From Streptomyces agglomeratus (GTDB lineage: Bacteria > Actinomycetota > Actinomycetes > Streptomycetales > Streptomycetaceae): a DNA stretch of 64,000 nt. Shown here piece by piece: positions 17,419-25,812 of this stretch. The translations under genes and the position numbers were made by a program. A model generated the notes under the pieces. It was not told the DNA's origin and ran no database searches. It worked only from the letters and a program-made list of their open reading frames with translations. The stretch is taken from NCBI RefSeq assembly GCF_001746415.1, contig NZ_MEHJ01000001.1, forward strand, positions 7,322,501-7,386,500, written 5' to 3'. Each line of letters starts with the position of its first letter. Within the stretch, counting starts at the first letter, position 1.

Positions 17419-18318
17419 ATGACCGCCTCGCAGATGTCACGGCCCGGGGGAGTAAGGGAGAGCGGCGCGGCCCGGAGCGGCGCCGTACCCGCGCGCGGGC
17501 CGGCGATCGCCGTCGAGGGGGTGAGCTTCGGCTACCCCGGCCGGAACGTGCTGGCGGACGTGGACCTGCGGGTGGAGGCGGGTGAACTGGTCGCCCTGAT
17601 CGGCCTCAACGGCTGCGGGAAGAGCACGTTGCTGCGGCTCGTCGCCGGTCTGCTGCGTCCTTCGGCGGGCCGGGTGGTGCTGGCGGGTGACGACCTCGCA
17701 CGCCTTTCCCGGCGGGCCACGGCCCGCCGCGTCGCGCTGCTGCACCAGTCGGCACCGGCTGTCCCCGGCATGACGGTGCGGCAGTTGGTGAAGCAGGGGC
17801 GCTACGCGGCCCGGGGCCCGCTCGGCATGCTCAGGGACGGGGACGACGACGTGTGCGCGCGGGCCCTCGGGGACGTGGGGGTGGCCGGCTGGTCCGACCG
17901 GATGGTCGATTCCCTCTCGGGCGGTGAGCGCCAGCGGGTGCGCCTGGCGATGTCCCTGGCCCAGGACACCGGCGTACTGCTCCTCGACGAGCCCACCACC
18001 TATCTCGACCTGCGGCACCAACTGGAGGTGCTGCAAACGGTGGTGAGGTTGCGTGAGGAACGGTCCCTGACCGTGGTGATGGTGCTGCACGACCTGGGGC
18101 ACGCCGCGCGCTTCGCGGATCGCGTCGTCGCGCTGCGCGGCGGGCGCGTGGCGGCGGACGGCCCGCCCGCCCGCATCGTCACGCCCGAGCTGCTCGCCGG
18201 GGTGCTGGGGGTCGCCGGGCGGGTGGGCAGGGACCCGGAGGGTGGTTGGCCGGTCTGTTACCCAGATCACCCTCTGGCCCCCGAAGAGCTATTGCGAAAC
18301 GATAATCATATTCATTAG
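17419..18318 (+). CDS. Metallophore ABC transporter ATP-binding protein (FecE type)
   Basis: A 299-residue importer ATPase. Walker A is GLNGCGKST, the signature is LSGGERQRVRLAMSLAQ, Walker B is VLLLDEPTTYLDL and the H-loop is MVLHDLGHA, close to FecE/FhuC-type proteins. GGAGGAAAG lies directly before the ATG. The final codons read NDNHIH because the gene ends inside the second Fur/Zur-type box, so the 3' end of the importer gene doubles as the promoter of the peptide operon. Confidence 0.9.
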   Translation: MTASQMSRPGGVRESGAARSGAVPARGPAIAVEGVSFGYPGRNVLADVDLRVEAGELVALIGLNGCGKSTLLRLVAGLLRPSAGRVVLAGDDLARLSRRATARRVALLHQSAPAVPGMTVRQLVKQGRYAARGPLGMLRDGDDDVCARALGDVGVAGWSDRMVDSLSGGERQRVRLAMSLAQDTGVLLLDEPTTYLDLRHQLEVLQTVVRLREERSLTVVMVLHDLGHAARFADRVVALRGGRVAADGPPARIVTPELLAGVLGVAGRVGRDPEGGWPVCYPDHPLAPEELLRNDNHIH

Positions 18319-18320
18319 TG
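18292..18320 (+). promoter_or_regulatory. Peptide-operon promoter with second Fur/Zur-type box
   Basis: TTGCGA (18292-18297) and TTAGTG (18315-18320) are separated by 17 bp. The box CGATAATCATATTCA (18300-18314) fills the spacer and agrees with TGATAATNATTATCA at 11 of 14 defined positions. The layout copies that of the importer promoter, so one Fur-family repressor likely controls import and biosynthesis together. The predicted leader before the small peptide ATG is about 50 nt. Confidence 0.6.
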
Positions 18321-18375
18321 TCTGTGGTGCGCCGCCGACAGGCGGTTCGCATCTCCCGAACGAAGGAGTCTTCTC

Positions 18376-18513
18376 ATGGAGCACAACAAGGTGTTCAGCC
18401 CGATCGCCGAGCAGGGCCAGCTGGCGCACCTGTCGGCGACGCACTCCAACGCCCTCGTCGAGAACCCCTTCGACGACACCGCCGCCGACGTCACCGTCGA
18501 CGAGAGCAAGTAG
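18376..18513 (+). CDS. Candidate RiPP precursor peptide (45 residues)
   Basis: A short gene with a perfect GAAGGAG ribosome binding site 8 nt before its ATG. The product is acidic (eight Asp/Glu against two Lys) and has no cysteine. It contains seven Ser/Thr residues that a YcaO system could cyclise, at positions 8, 20, 22, 24, 35, 40 and 44. The middle reads HLSATHSNALVENPFDDT and the end is VDESK. Position as first gene behind the metal-box promoter, followed by a hairpin and then modification genes, is the standard layout for a RiPP precursor. I do not recognise the family, and the leader/core border cannot be placed. It could instead be a small regulator. Confidence 0.7.
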   Translation: MEHNKVFSPIAEQGQLAHLSATHSNALVENPFDDTAADVTVDESK

Positions 18514-18520
18514 CAGCAAG

Positions 18521-18557
18521 GGAGCGGGCCCGCCCAGCAGTTGGGCGGGCCCGCTCC
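18521..18557 (+). terminator. Hairpin terminator or attenuator after the precursor gene
   Basis: Perfect 16-bp arms (18521-18536 and 18542-18557, beginning GGAGCGGGCC) enclose the loop GCAGT and are followed by TTCTCTC. It lies 8 nt after the precursor stop and 42 nt before the next gene. Such partial terminators let a precursor be made in excess over its modifying enzymes. Confidence 0.75.
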
Positions 18558-18598
18558 TTCTCTCCGCAGCAGAGCGACCTCTTACCCCAGGAGCCCCA

Positions 18599-19483
18599 GT
18601 GACCGTCAGCCGACTCGTCCCAGGCGTTGAGATCGTCGCCGTGCCCGGACAGGGCGTGGCGGTACGGACCCCGGACGGCGACTTCCTGCGCGTCGACACC
18701 GGGGAGGTGGCGGCCGAGGACCTGATGACCCGGCTCGAGGGCGGGGCTCGGGGGGGCGCGGCCCTGGAGGATCTGGTGCTGGCCTTCGAGAACGCCGGCT
18801 ATGCGGGCCGTGACGGCGAACTGCCCCTGGAGGGACGGACCGTACACCTGCTCGGCGACGTGAACCTGACCGCGAGGCTGGCGCGTCGGATCGCCGAGGA
18901 AGGCGCCGACGTCCGGTACGCCGCCCCCGGCGAGGTCTCCGCCATGGCGGAGAACGGCGCCGGGCTGCCGGCCGGCGCGACGGCCGCGGTGGTGTGGTGC
19001 CTCGACTCACCGGTCGGCGAAGGGCTGTGGGACGCCGCCGACCGGCTGCCCGAACGGGGCATCGGCTGGCTGCGCTGCCACCGTGAGGGATTCCAGGCGT
19101 GGATCGAACCCCTTGCCGCGGCGCCCGGTGACGTCACCTCCCGCGACGTGCGGCTGCGGCGCCTCGCGGCCACCGCCGCGCACCGTGAACTCGCCGCCTA
19201 CTGGGCGGGAAACCGGACGGCGGAGACCGGATCGGCGGGCGGCGAGGCGTCGGCCGCGCTCCTCGCGGAACTGCTCACCGCCGACCTCGTCGCCTGGGCC
19301 GGCGGACGGCCCAGGGCCGGCCGTCTGCCGGTACGCCGCCGCCTGCGCCGCGTCGACCTGCGGGACCTGACCGTCACCGAACACCCGGTGCTGCCCGTGC
19401 CTCCGGTGGCCCCGTTGCCCCGGACGGCCGCCACGGCCGCCGGCACGTCCGGTGCGGCCGGCCGCCGTGGCGGGGCCCGGTGA
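18599..19483 (+). CDS. TOMM leader-binding protein (ocin-ThiF-like cyclodehydratase partner)
   Basis: A 294-residue homologue of the E1-like partner of azoline-forming YcaO proteins. The N-terminal stretch PGVEIVAVPGQGVAVRTPDG and VAAEDLMTRLEGG to about residue 70 fits the RiPP recognition element that binds leader peptides. GRTVHLLGDVNLTARLARRIAEEGADVRY opens a degenerate ThiF fold without ATP-binding signature. Only two cysteines occur, so a zinc site is unlikely. GTG at 18599 has CAGGAG 6 nt upstream. Its stop overlaps the hydrolase start. Confidence 0.75.
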   Translation: MTVSRLVPGVEIVAVPGQGVAVRTPDGDFLRVDTGEVAAEDLMTRLEGGARGGAALEDLVLAFENAGYAGRDGELPLEGRTVHLLGDVNLTARLARRIAEEGADVRYAAPGEVSAMAENGAGLPAGATAAVVWCLDSPVGEGLWDAADRLPERGIGWLRCHREGFQAWIEPLAAAPGDVTSRDVRLRRLAATAAHRELAAYWAGNRTAETGSAGGEASAALLAELLTADLVAWAGGRPRAGRLPVRRRLRRVDLRDLTVTEHPVLPVPPVAPLPRTAATAAGTSGAAGRRGGAR

Positions 19484-21078
19484 GCGGCGGTCGTGGCGTC
19501 GGCGCACCGGCGAGGGACGGGCACGCGCCCGCGCGTCGCGACGGCGGCGGGGCCGCCTGCCCCGTGGAAGAGCGGCGGGCCGGGATGTCCGACGGCGTCC
19601 GGCTCACCGCGGACCTGTGTCTACCTCCCGAGGACTTCGGCGACGGCCCGTTCCCGGCTGTCCTGATACGCACTCCGTACGACCGTCGCCGTCACCGCGC
19701 CGAGCTGCGCGCCTGGGCTTCGCTCGGCTTCGCCGCCATGGCGCAGGACGTACGGGGCCGGTACGCCTCGGAGGGCCGGTGGCACCCGTACCGGAACGAG
19801 GAGGCGGACGGCGCGGCGACCCTGCGCTGGATGCGCGCCCAGCCCTGGTGCGCCGGGAAGGTCGTCGCCCACGGCAGCTCCTACGGCGCGTACTGCGCGC
19901 TGGCCGCCGCGCTGGGCGGAACGGCGGACGGCCGCCCGGACGCCGTCATCGCCGCAGTGCCCGCCCTCGGAGCCGCCGAGACGGCGCGCGAGGCGGACGG
20001 TCCGGAGCGGCTGCTGGCCCGGGCGGGCTGGTGGGCCGCGCACGGCGACCGCAGGACGTCCGACGAAACGGCCCTGGAGAGGGCTCTGGCCAGGGACCCG
20101 CACCTGTTGGACCGCCTTCCCGTGAGCGACTTCCCCCGGGGGCTCCGGCGGCCCCTGCCCTCCTGGGCGGGACTGTGGCAGCAGGCCAGGGGCTGCGGCA
20201 TCGCCGTGCGCGGGGCGGCCGCCGCTCTGCCCCTGCTCGCGGTGGGCGGGACCCGCGACCCCTTCCGTGACGACACCGTCGACCTCTGGCGGCACTGGGG
20301 CGGCCCCGCCCGGCTCCTGATGGGGTCGTGGGGACACGCGCTCACCGCGTCGCCGGGACCCGAAGCCCGTCCGGAGCACCGGCTGAACCTGGGCGCGCTG
20401 TATGCCCGCTGGGCGCGAGCGGCGCTCGCCGGCGACCTGGCGGGCGACCGCCGCGGGGTGGCCGCCCTGGGCAACAGCGGGTGGTGGGCCTCCCTGGCGG
20501 ACCTCCCCGAGCCCACCGTCCACCCCTTCGGCACCGGGCTGCGCCTGCTGCGCGGAGCGGGCTTCCAAGCCGACCCCGAACGGCCACTGCGTTCCGACCA
20601 CTTGAACGTACCGGAGACCGGAGACGCCGACCGGTGCCTCCTGGTCACCGCGCCCCTGGCCCGGCCCATGGACCTCCTCGGGCGGGCGGAGGCCAGGCTC
20701 ACGGCGGTGGCGGACACCCCCGCCGCCGACTGGCTCGTACGCCTGGTCGCCCTCGACCCGCGGGGTACCGCCGACCCCCTCGCGACCGGCATCGTACGGC
20801 GCCGGGACCCCGCGCACACGGCCGCCGGGATCACGGTGCCGCTCGGCTTCGTCGCCCGCCGCCTGGCCGCCGGAACCCGGCTGCGCCTCGAAGTCGGCGG
20901 ACACCACTTCCCCGCGCACGCCCGCAACCCCCACACCGGTGAGGACCCGGTCACCGCGACCCGGCTGCTCCCCTCGCGCCGCTCCGTACTGCTCGAAGGC
21001 AGTGCCCTGTCCCTGCCTGTCGTCCCCGCCCGGCACCGCTTCGCGCGTGTCGATCCCGCACAGGAGATCTGCCGTTGA
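19480..21078 (+). CDS. CocE/NonD-type S15 alpha/beta hydrolase in the TOMM operon
   Basis: A 532-residue hydrolase of the X-Pro dipeptidyl-peptidase/cocaine-esterase family. The nucleophile elbow is GSSYGA, the likely acid is in GGTRDPF and the histidine in GSWGHAL. YDRRRHRAELRAWASLGFAAMAQDVRGRYASEG is the family entry motif. The C-terminal jelly-roll domain (about 340-530) contains LRLEVGGHHFPAHARNPHTGE. In this context it could remove the leader peptide or trim an ester or amide on the product. GTGA overlap joins it to the ThiF-like gene, and its last 4 nt overlap the YcaO gene. The first 30 residues are poorly ordered, so a later start is possible. Confidence 0.82.
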   Translation: MSGGRGVGAPARDGHAPARRDGGGAACPVEERRAGMSDGVRLTADLCLPPEDFGDGPFPAVLIRTPYDRRRHRAELRAWASLGFAAMAQDVRGRYASEGRWHPYRNEEADGAATLRWMRAQPWCAGKVVAHGSSYGAYCALAAALGGTADGRPDAVIAAVPALGAAETAREADGPERLLARAGWWAAHGDRRTSDETALERALARDPHLLDRLPVSDFPRGLRRPLPSWAGLWQQARGCGIAVRGAAAALPLLAVGGTRDPFRDDTVDLWRHWGGPARLLMGSWGHALTASPGPEARPEHRLNLGALYARWARAALAGDLAGDRRGVAALGNSGWWASLADLPEPTVHPFGTGLRLLRGAGFQADPERPLRSDHLNVPETGDADRCLLVTAPLARPMDLLGRAEARLTAVADTPAADWLVRLVALDPRGTADPLATGIVRRRDPAHTAAGITVPLGFVARRLAAGTRLRLEVGGHHFPAHARNPHTGEDPVTATRLLPSRRSVLLEGSALSLPVVPARHRFARVDPAQEICR

Positions 21079-22514
21079 CCAGCACCAGCACCAGCACCAG
21101 CACCAGCACCAGCACGAGCACCGGCACCAGCCCCGGCACCGGCGTGGAGGCCGAACTCATACCGGCCGAAGACCTCGTGGACCCCGTCTGCGGGCTGATC
21201 CGGGGCGTGGAGCCGGTCGGACACCCCACCGGCGCACCGCCCCGCTACACCGCGATGACCGCGGAAGTGGCCGACGCCCGGCGCTTCGGCGCCTGGCCGG
21301 CCGACCGCGTCGCCCTCGGCACCACCTTCGGTGACCCCGCGGGCGCCCGCATCGCCGCCATCGCCGAAGCCGTGGAGCGCTACTGCGGCAACCGGTTGCC
21401 CCCACCGGGACACCCGGCGGCCCCCGTGCGCGCGACGGCGCGCCGGCTCCGCGCCGAGGGCAAGCGGCTGTACGGGCCCGGCGCCCTCCCGCGCTACGCG
21501 TCCTGGCAGTACGACCGTCCGGGGTTCCCCTACCGGCCGCTCGACGAGGACACACCCGCCCTGTGGACCTGGGGCAACCAGGGCGCGGGGGAGTGCTGGG
21601 CGCCGGTCGCCCTCACGCACCTCAACTGGCGCCAGGGCGAGCTGCGTTCCCTGCCGCGTACACACCACCTGAACTACGCGGGCATCGCCACCGGCCAGGG
21701 CTTCGACGACGCCGTGGAGCGCGGCCTGCTGGAGGTCGTCGAGCGTGACGCGCTGGAACTGTGGTGGCACCTCGACGGACCGGCGCGAGGTATCGACCCG
21801 GCGACCGTGCCCGGCCTGACGGCCGATCTCGACGGCTGCGACCTGGACGTCTCGATCGTCGAGATGCCGTCGGAATTCGCGCCGTGCATGGCCGCACTGG
21901 TCTACGACCCCGTGCGCCGTATCCACGCCGCCGGATTCGCCTGCCGCTACGACCCCGCGGAGGCCGCCCGCAAGGCCGTACTCGAAGCGGTCCACACGTG
22001 GGTCTTCACCCAGGGCGCGGTCGACCGCGACGGATGGGTCTTCCGGGCGGTCGACGCCGGGATGTTCGCACCGGGCCTCTACCTGGAGCACCGGGAGGAC
22101 CGGCGCTACCTGGACGACTGCGGCACCGACTTCGCCGCCGTACGCGACCTCGGCGCGCACGTGCAGGTGTGGCTCGACGAACGCGTCACCCCGCTGGCGG
22201 CGCGCTTCACCGACCCGGCCGGCGGAGTCGTCGGGATCGGCGACGTGGCGCCGGGCAGCCGCGGCGCCCTGGACAGCCGGCTCGCGGCCGGCGGGCACCG
22301 GGTTTTCACCTTCGATCTGACCACCGAGGACGTCACCGCGACGCCATTGAGGGTGGCGCGCGTACTGGTGTCCGGGCTCATCCCCAACGCACCGGCGGCC
22401 TTCGGTTACTTCGGCAGCCCGCGCTTCGCCGAGGCCGCGCTGTGCCGGGGCTGGCGGACCGAACCGCCGCGCGCACCACAAGATTTCACGCTCACACCGC
22501 CGCCCCACATGTAA
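21075..22514 (+). CDS. YcaO-domain cyclodehydratase (TOMM/SagD type)
   Basis: A 479-residue YcaO protein. In the family it uses ATP to activate backbone amides, giving azolines from Cys, Ser or Thr. AAIAEAVERYCGNR, VERGLLEVVERDALELWW and ARKAVLEAVHTWVF are the three Glu-rich ATP/Mg motifs. RTHHLNYAGIATGQGFDDA is also conserved. The C-terminus is TLTPPPHM, a short Pro-rich tail that departs from the usual PxPxP. The N-terminus is a (Thr-Ser)7 tract written by a hexanucleotide repeat. TTG at 21075 overlaps the hydrolase stop, but a start after the repeat cannot be excluded. Confidence 0.88.
   Translation: MTSTSTSTSTSTSTSTGTSPGTGVEAELIPAEDLVDPVCGLIRGVEPVGHPTGAPPRYTAMTAEVADARRFGAWPADRVALGTTFGDPAGARIAAIAEAVERYCGNRLPPPGHPAAPVRATARRLRAEGKRLYGPGALPRYASWQYDRPGFPYRPLDEDTPALWTWGNQGAGECWAPVALTHLNWRQGELRSLPRTHHLNYAGIATGQGFDDAVERGLLEVVERDALELWWHLDGPARGIDPATVPGLTADLDGCDLDVSIVEMPSEFAPCMAALVYDPVRRIHAAGFACRYDPAEAARKAVLEAVHTWVFTQGAVDRDGWVFRAVDAGMFAPGLYLEHREDRRYLDDCGTDFAAVRDLGAHVQVWLDERVTPLAARFTDPAGGVVGIGDVAPGSRGALDSRLAAGGHRVFTFDLTTEDVTATPLRVARVLVSGLIPNAPAAFGYFGSPRFAEAALCRGWRTEPPRAPQDFTLTPPPHM
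21078..21113 (+). repeat. (ACCAGC)6 microsatellite inside the YcaO gene
   Basis: Six perfect copies of ACCAGC follow the TTG codon, and related copies (ACGAGC, ACCGGC) extend to about 21143. Changes in copy number would lengthen or shorten a Thr-Ser tail without shifting the frame. Confidence 0.85.
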
Positions 22515-22525
22515 GGGGGAACGAC

Positions 22526-23911
22526 GTGTCCACAACCAACGACGTGCCCACCAGCGACGTGCCCTCACCCCACGACGTGCCCTCCTCCACCACGACGGAC
22601 CAAGCCGCCCGTACGTCCCTCGCCATGGCACGGTCCGGAGCGGTGCCCGGCCCGGAGACCCCGGCCGGAAGAGCCGCCGTATGGACCTCACCGGCCCAGC
22701 CCCTCACCGTGGGGGCCGGGCGGCCGGACCTCGACCACGTACTGCGGCATTCACTCGCCGCGCCGGAAGGCACGAACGGGCGGCTGCGGCCCGCCCCTTC
22801 GGCAGGCGCGCTGCACCCGGTCAACGCCCACCTCCTGATGGGCCCGGGAGGACCGCTGCCCGCCGGGCGCTACGCGTACGACCCGCTGACGCACCGGGCG
22901 CACCCGCGCGGCGCCGCCCCCGGTGACGTGCCCGACGGCACCCTCGTCGTCCTCACGGTCCACGCCCGGCGCACGGTGTCGCACTACGGGCACCGCGCCC
23001 TGCCCCTGCTGCTCCTGGACGCGGGCCACGCCGCCGCCGCGCTGGCCCGGGCCGGGGCGGCAGCGGTGTGTCTGGACGCGGACGGCGCCCTGCTGTCCGC
23101 GGCGGCGGGTCTGCCCCGCTCCGCCCGCTGGCGCCGGACCTGGCCCGGCACAGAACCCCAGCATCCGCTGGCCGCAGTCGCACTCGGACCGGCGGCCGAC
23201 CACGCGGAGCACGCTCTCCGGCGCTGGGCCGCGTGGGGTCCCGGCCCGCCCCCGCGGCCGGAGCCGGCTGCCGGGCGAGTGTCTCCCGTACTGGCGCAGA
23301 CCTGGCGTGCCCTCGACGACATGACGTCGGCCGCGGCCCGGCCGGGGGAGTGGACACCGACGCGGGCGCACCTTGCCACGCAGCCGCCGCCGTCCCGCCG
23401 CAGCGCCCCGCCGCCCTTGCGGGGCGCGCCCGCGCCGGAGGTCCTCGCCCGCGTCCTGGCCCGCGCGGCGGACGCGTCGCCGCCGGGCGGGCCGAAGTGG
23501 TGCGCCGCCGTCGGCGGTCCGCGGCCCGCGCTGCTCGAACTCGCCCGCGACGGCGCGGCGGACGGAGCACGGGAACACGGGCGGGGCCCCGCCCTGCGGC
23601 GGCTCGCGTCCGGCGACGCCCGGCCGACGCTCGCGGTGTGGGCTGCCGGCCAGGCCTGGATCGCCGACGCCGGAGCCGTACTGCTCGCGTACGGATGTCC
23701 GGAGGCGGCGGACGCGGGGCGCGTCCGCCGCGAACACCTGGCGGCCGGGTACGCGGCCGGCCTGGCGCAGTACGCCGCGACGGAACTCGGGCTGGCGTCG
23801 CGCCCGGTGGGTTCCTGGCAGCAGGCGGACCTCGGCGCCGCCCTGGGCGCTCCGCCCGGCCGGGACTGGATCGTGCACGGACTTGCCATGGGAAGAGATG
23901 ATCACCAGTGA
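22526..23911 (+). CDS. SagB-like FMN dehydrogenase (nitroreductase family)
   Basis: A 461-residue two-lobed nitroreductase homologue; SagB proteins oxidise azolines to azoles with FMN. RPAPSAGALHPVNAHLL and VSHYGHRALPLLLLDAGHAAAALARAG match the SagB cofactor and core motifs in the N-terminal half. The C-terminal half is a weaker second copy (RPTLAVWAAGQAWIADAGAVLLAYG). GTG at 22526 follows AGGGGGA. Three near-repeats of D-V-P-S/T at the start each begin with an in-frame GTG, so the exact start is open. The stop overlaps the first transporter gene. Confidence 0.78.
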   Translation: MSTTNDVPTSDVPSPHDVPSSTTTDQAARTSLAMARSGAVPGPETPAGRAAVWTSPAQPLTVGAGRPDLDHVLRHSLAAPEGTNGRLRPAPSAGALHPVNAHLLMGPGGPLPAGRYAYDPLTHRAHPRGAAPGDVPDGTLVVLTVHARRTVSHYGHRALPLLLLDAGHAAAALARAGAAAVCLDADGALLSAAAGLPRSARWRRTWPGTEPQHPLAAVALGPAADHAEHALRRWAAWGPGPPPRPEPAAGRVSPVLAQTWRALDDMTSAAARPGEWTPTRAHLATQPPPSRRSAPPPLRGAPAPEVLARVLARAADASPPGGPKWCAAVGGPRPALLELARDGAADGAREHGRGPALRRLASGDARPTLAVWAAGQAWIADAGAVLLAYGCPEAADAGRVRREHLAAGYAAGLAQYAATELGLASRPVGSWQQADLGAALGAPPGRDWIVHGLAMGRDDHQ

Positions 23912-25812
23912 TGCTTCACCCGGAGCTGACACGGGCCGCCGGCGCGGCACGTGGCGCGCTGCTCGGCGCCACGGCCCTGCTCGGCGCGGTGGCCCTGACC
24001 CACCTCGTCCAGGCCGTGCTGCTCGCCGTCGCGCTCTCCGCAGTCGCCCGCGGCGACACCCGTCGGCTGCCCCTCCTGCTCGGCGCCGTGCTCCTGGCCG
24101 TCTTCACCCGCGCAGGGCTGAGCTACTGGCAGCGGCGTACGGCCGTAGCAGCGGGTTCACGGGTACGCGTGCGGCTGCGCGACGCCCTGCTGGAGCGGCT
24201 CGGACAACTGGGGCCCGCCCATCTCGACGGCGCCCGCGCCGGGGCGGTCCGCGCCACGCTGGTCGACGGCGTCGAAGGCGTGGACGCGTATGTCTCCCGC
24301 TACCTGCCGCAGTTCCTCGTCACCTGCGTCGTCCCGCCGCTGCTGCTGACCGCCGTCGCGGTCATCGAGCCGTACGCCCTCCTCGCCCTCGTACCGGCCC
24401 TTCTCCTCGCGCTGCTCGCCCCCCGCTGGTGGGACCGGCTCCTCGAGGACCGGGGCCGCGAGCACTGGGACAGTTACGAGGACCTGGCGGCCGACTACCT
24501 CGAAGCCCTCCAGGGCATGTCCGCCCTGCGCGCGGCCGGGGCGGTGGGGAGGACCCGCGCGCGGCTGGAACGGCGGTCCGCCGCGCTCCACCGCGCGACC
24601 GTGGCCAAGCTCCGTGTCTCCCTCGTCGACACCGGCCTCACCGATCTCGCGATCCAGGGCGGTACGGCGGCCGCCGCCCTGGTGGCCTGCGCGTCGGCGG
24701 TGTCCGGGAACGCGACGGCGACCGGCACGTACCTGCTGCTGATGCTGTCCTCGGAGTGCTTCCGCCCCGTACGCGACCTCTCCAGGGAGTGGCACGCGGG
24801 ATACCTCGGCGTATCGGCGGCGGACGGCATCGCGGCTCTGCGCACGGCGGCGGGCGGCGTCCCGGACGAGGGACGCCGCCAGGCCGACTGGCACGGCCCG
24901 CCCGCCCTCACCTTCGACGGCGTGAGCTTCCGGTACCCCGGCGCCGAGCGGCCCGCGCTCGACGGTGTCACCTTCACCGCCGAGGCCGGCGCCACGACCG
25001 CCGTGGTCGGTCCGTCCGGCGCGGGCAAGTCGACGCTGCTGTCCCTGCTGACGCGCCACAGCGACCCGCAGCACGGCCGGGTCCTGGCCGACGGTACGGA
25101 GACGACGCGCTTCACCCTCGACTCGCTGCGGGGCGCCGTCGCCGTGGTGTCCCAGGAGACGTACCTCTTCCACGCGTCCGTCGCGGACAACCTCCGCCTG
25201 GCCCGCGAGGACGCCACCGACGACGAGCTGCGCGACGCCGCCCGCTCCGCCGGAATCCACGACGAGATAGCCGCCATGCCGGACGGTTACGACACCGTGG
25301 TGGGGGAACGCGGCGCCACCCTGTCCGGCGGCCAGCGTCAGCGACTGGCCCTCGCCCGGGCGCTGCTCGCCGACGCGCGCGTACTCGTCCTCGACGAGGC
25401 GACCAGCGCGGTGGACGAGCGCGGAGAGGCCCGGATCGGCGCGGCCCTGTCCCGGGCCGCCCGTGGCCGCACCTGCGTCGTCGTCGCCCACCGCCTGGAC
25501 TCCGTACGCCACGCGGACCGGATCGTCGTGCTCGACGGCGGACGGGTGCAGGCGGTCGGCGACCACGCCACCCTCATGGCCGCCGGGGGGCTCTACGCCT
25601 CACTGGTCGAAGCCGGGCGTACGACGACGGAAGCGGGTGTACCCGCGACGCAAGCACCCGCACGCGCGACGGACGAAGCGGCTGTCCCCGCGACGGACGA
25701 GACACCTGTCTCCGCGACGGACGAAACATCCGTCCCCGCGACGGACGAAGCCGCCGGACCCGCGCGGGAAGCAGCCGGACCCACCACGAAGGAAGCAGGT
25801 CGCGCGGCATGA
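23908..25812 (+). CDS. ABC exporter-fold transporter subunit 1 (CydD-like)
   Basis: A 634-residue half transporter with six membrane helices in the first 300 residues and an ATPase domain. Walker A is GPSGAGKST, the signature LSGGQRQRLALARALL, Walker B VLVLDEATSAVDE and the H-loop VVVAHRLDS; all catalytic residues are present. The C-terminal tail (about 575-634) has four copies of an eight-residue unit starting ATDE. It overlaps the SagB gene (GTGA) and subunit 2 (ATGA). It may export the modified peptide, or, like IrtAB-type proteins with the same fold, bring a loaded chelate inward. Confidence 0.85.
   Translation: MMLHPELTRAAGAARGALLGATALLGAVALTHLVQAVLLAVALSAVARGDTRRLPLLLGAVLLAVFTRAGLSYWQRRTAVAAGSRVRVRLRDALLERLGQLGPAHLDGARAGAVRATLVDGVEGVDAYVSRYLPQFLVTCVVPPLLLTAVAVIEPYALLALVPALLLALLAPRWWDRLLEDRGREHWDSYEDLAADYLEALQGMSALRAAGAVGRTRARLERRSAALHRATVAKLRVSLVDTGLTDLAIQGGTAAAALVACASAVSGNATATGTYLLLMLSSECFRPVRDLSREWHAGYLGVSAADGIAALRTAAGGVPDEGRRQADWHGPPALTFDGVSFRYPGAERPALDGVTFTAEAGATTAVVGPSGAGKSTLLSLLTRHSDPQHGRVLADGTETTRFTLDSLRGAVAVVSQETYLFHASVADNLRLAREDATDDELRDAARSAGIHDEIAAMPDGYDTVVGERGATLSGGQRQRLALARALLADARVLVLDEATSAVDERGEARIGAALSRAARGRTCVVVAHRLDSVRHADRIVVLDGGRVQAVGDHATLMAAGGLYASLVEAGRTTTEAGVPATQAPARATDEAAVPATDETPVSATDETSVPATDEAAGPAREAAGPTTKEAGRAA

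Noticed and set aside
21078..21113. Phase variation of YcaO by the ACCAGC repeat
   Set aside because: The unit is six bases, so slippage cannot shift the frame.
19881..22691. 936-codon frame opposite the S15 hydrolase and YcaO genes
   Set aside because: It spans two genes with clear motifs on the other strand and has none of its own.
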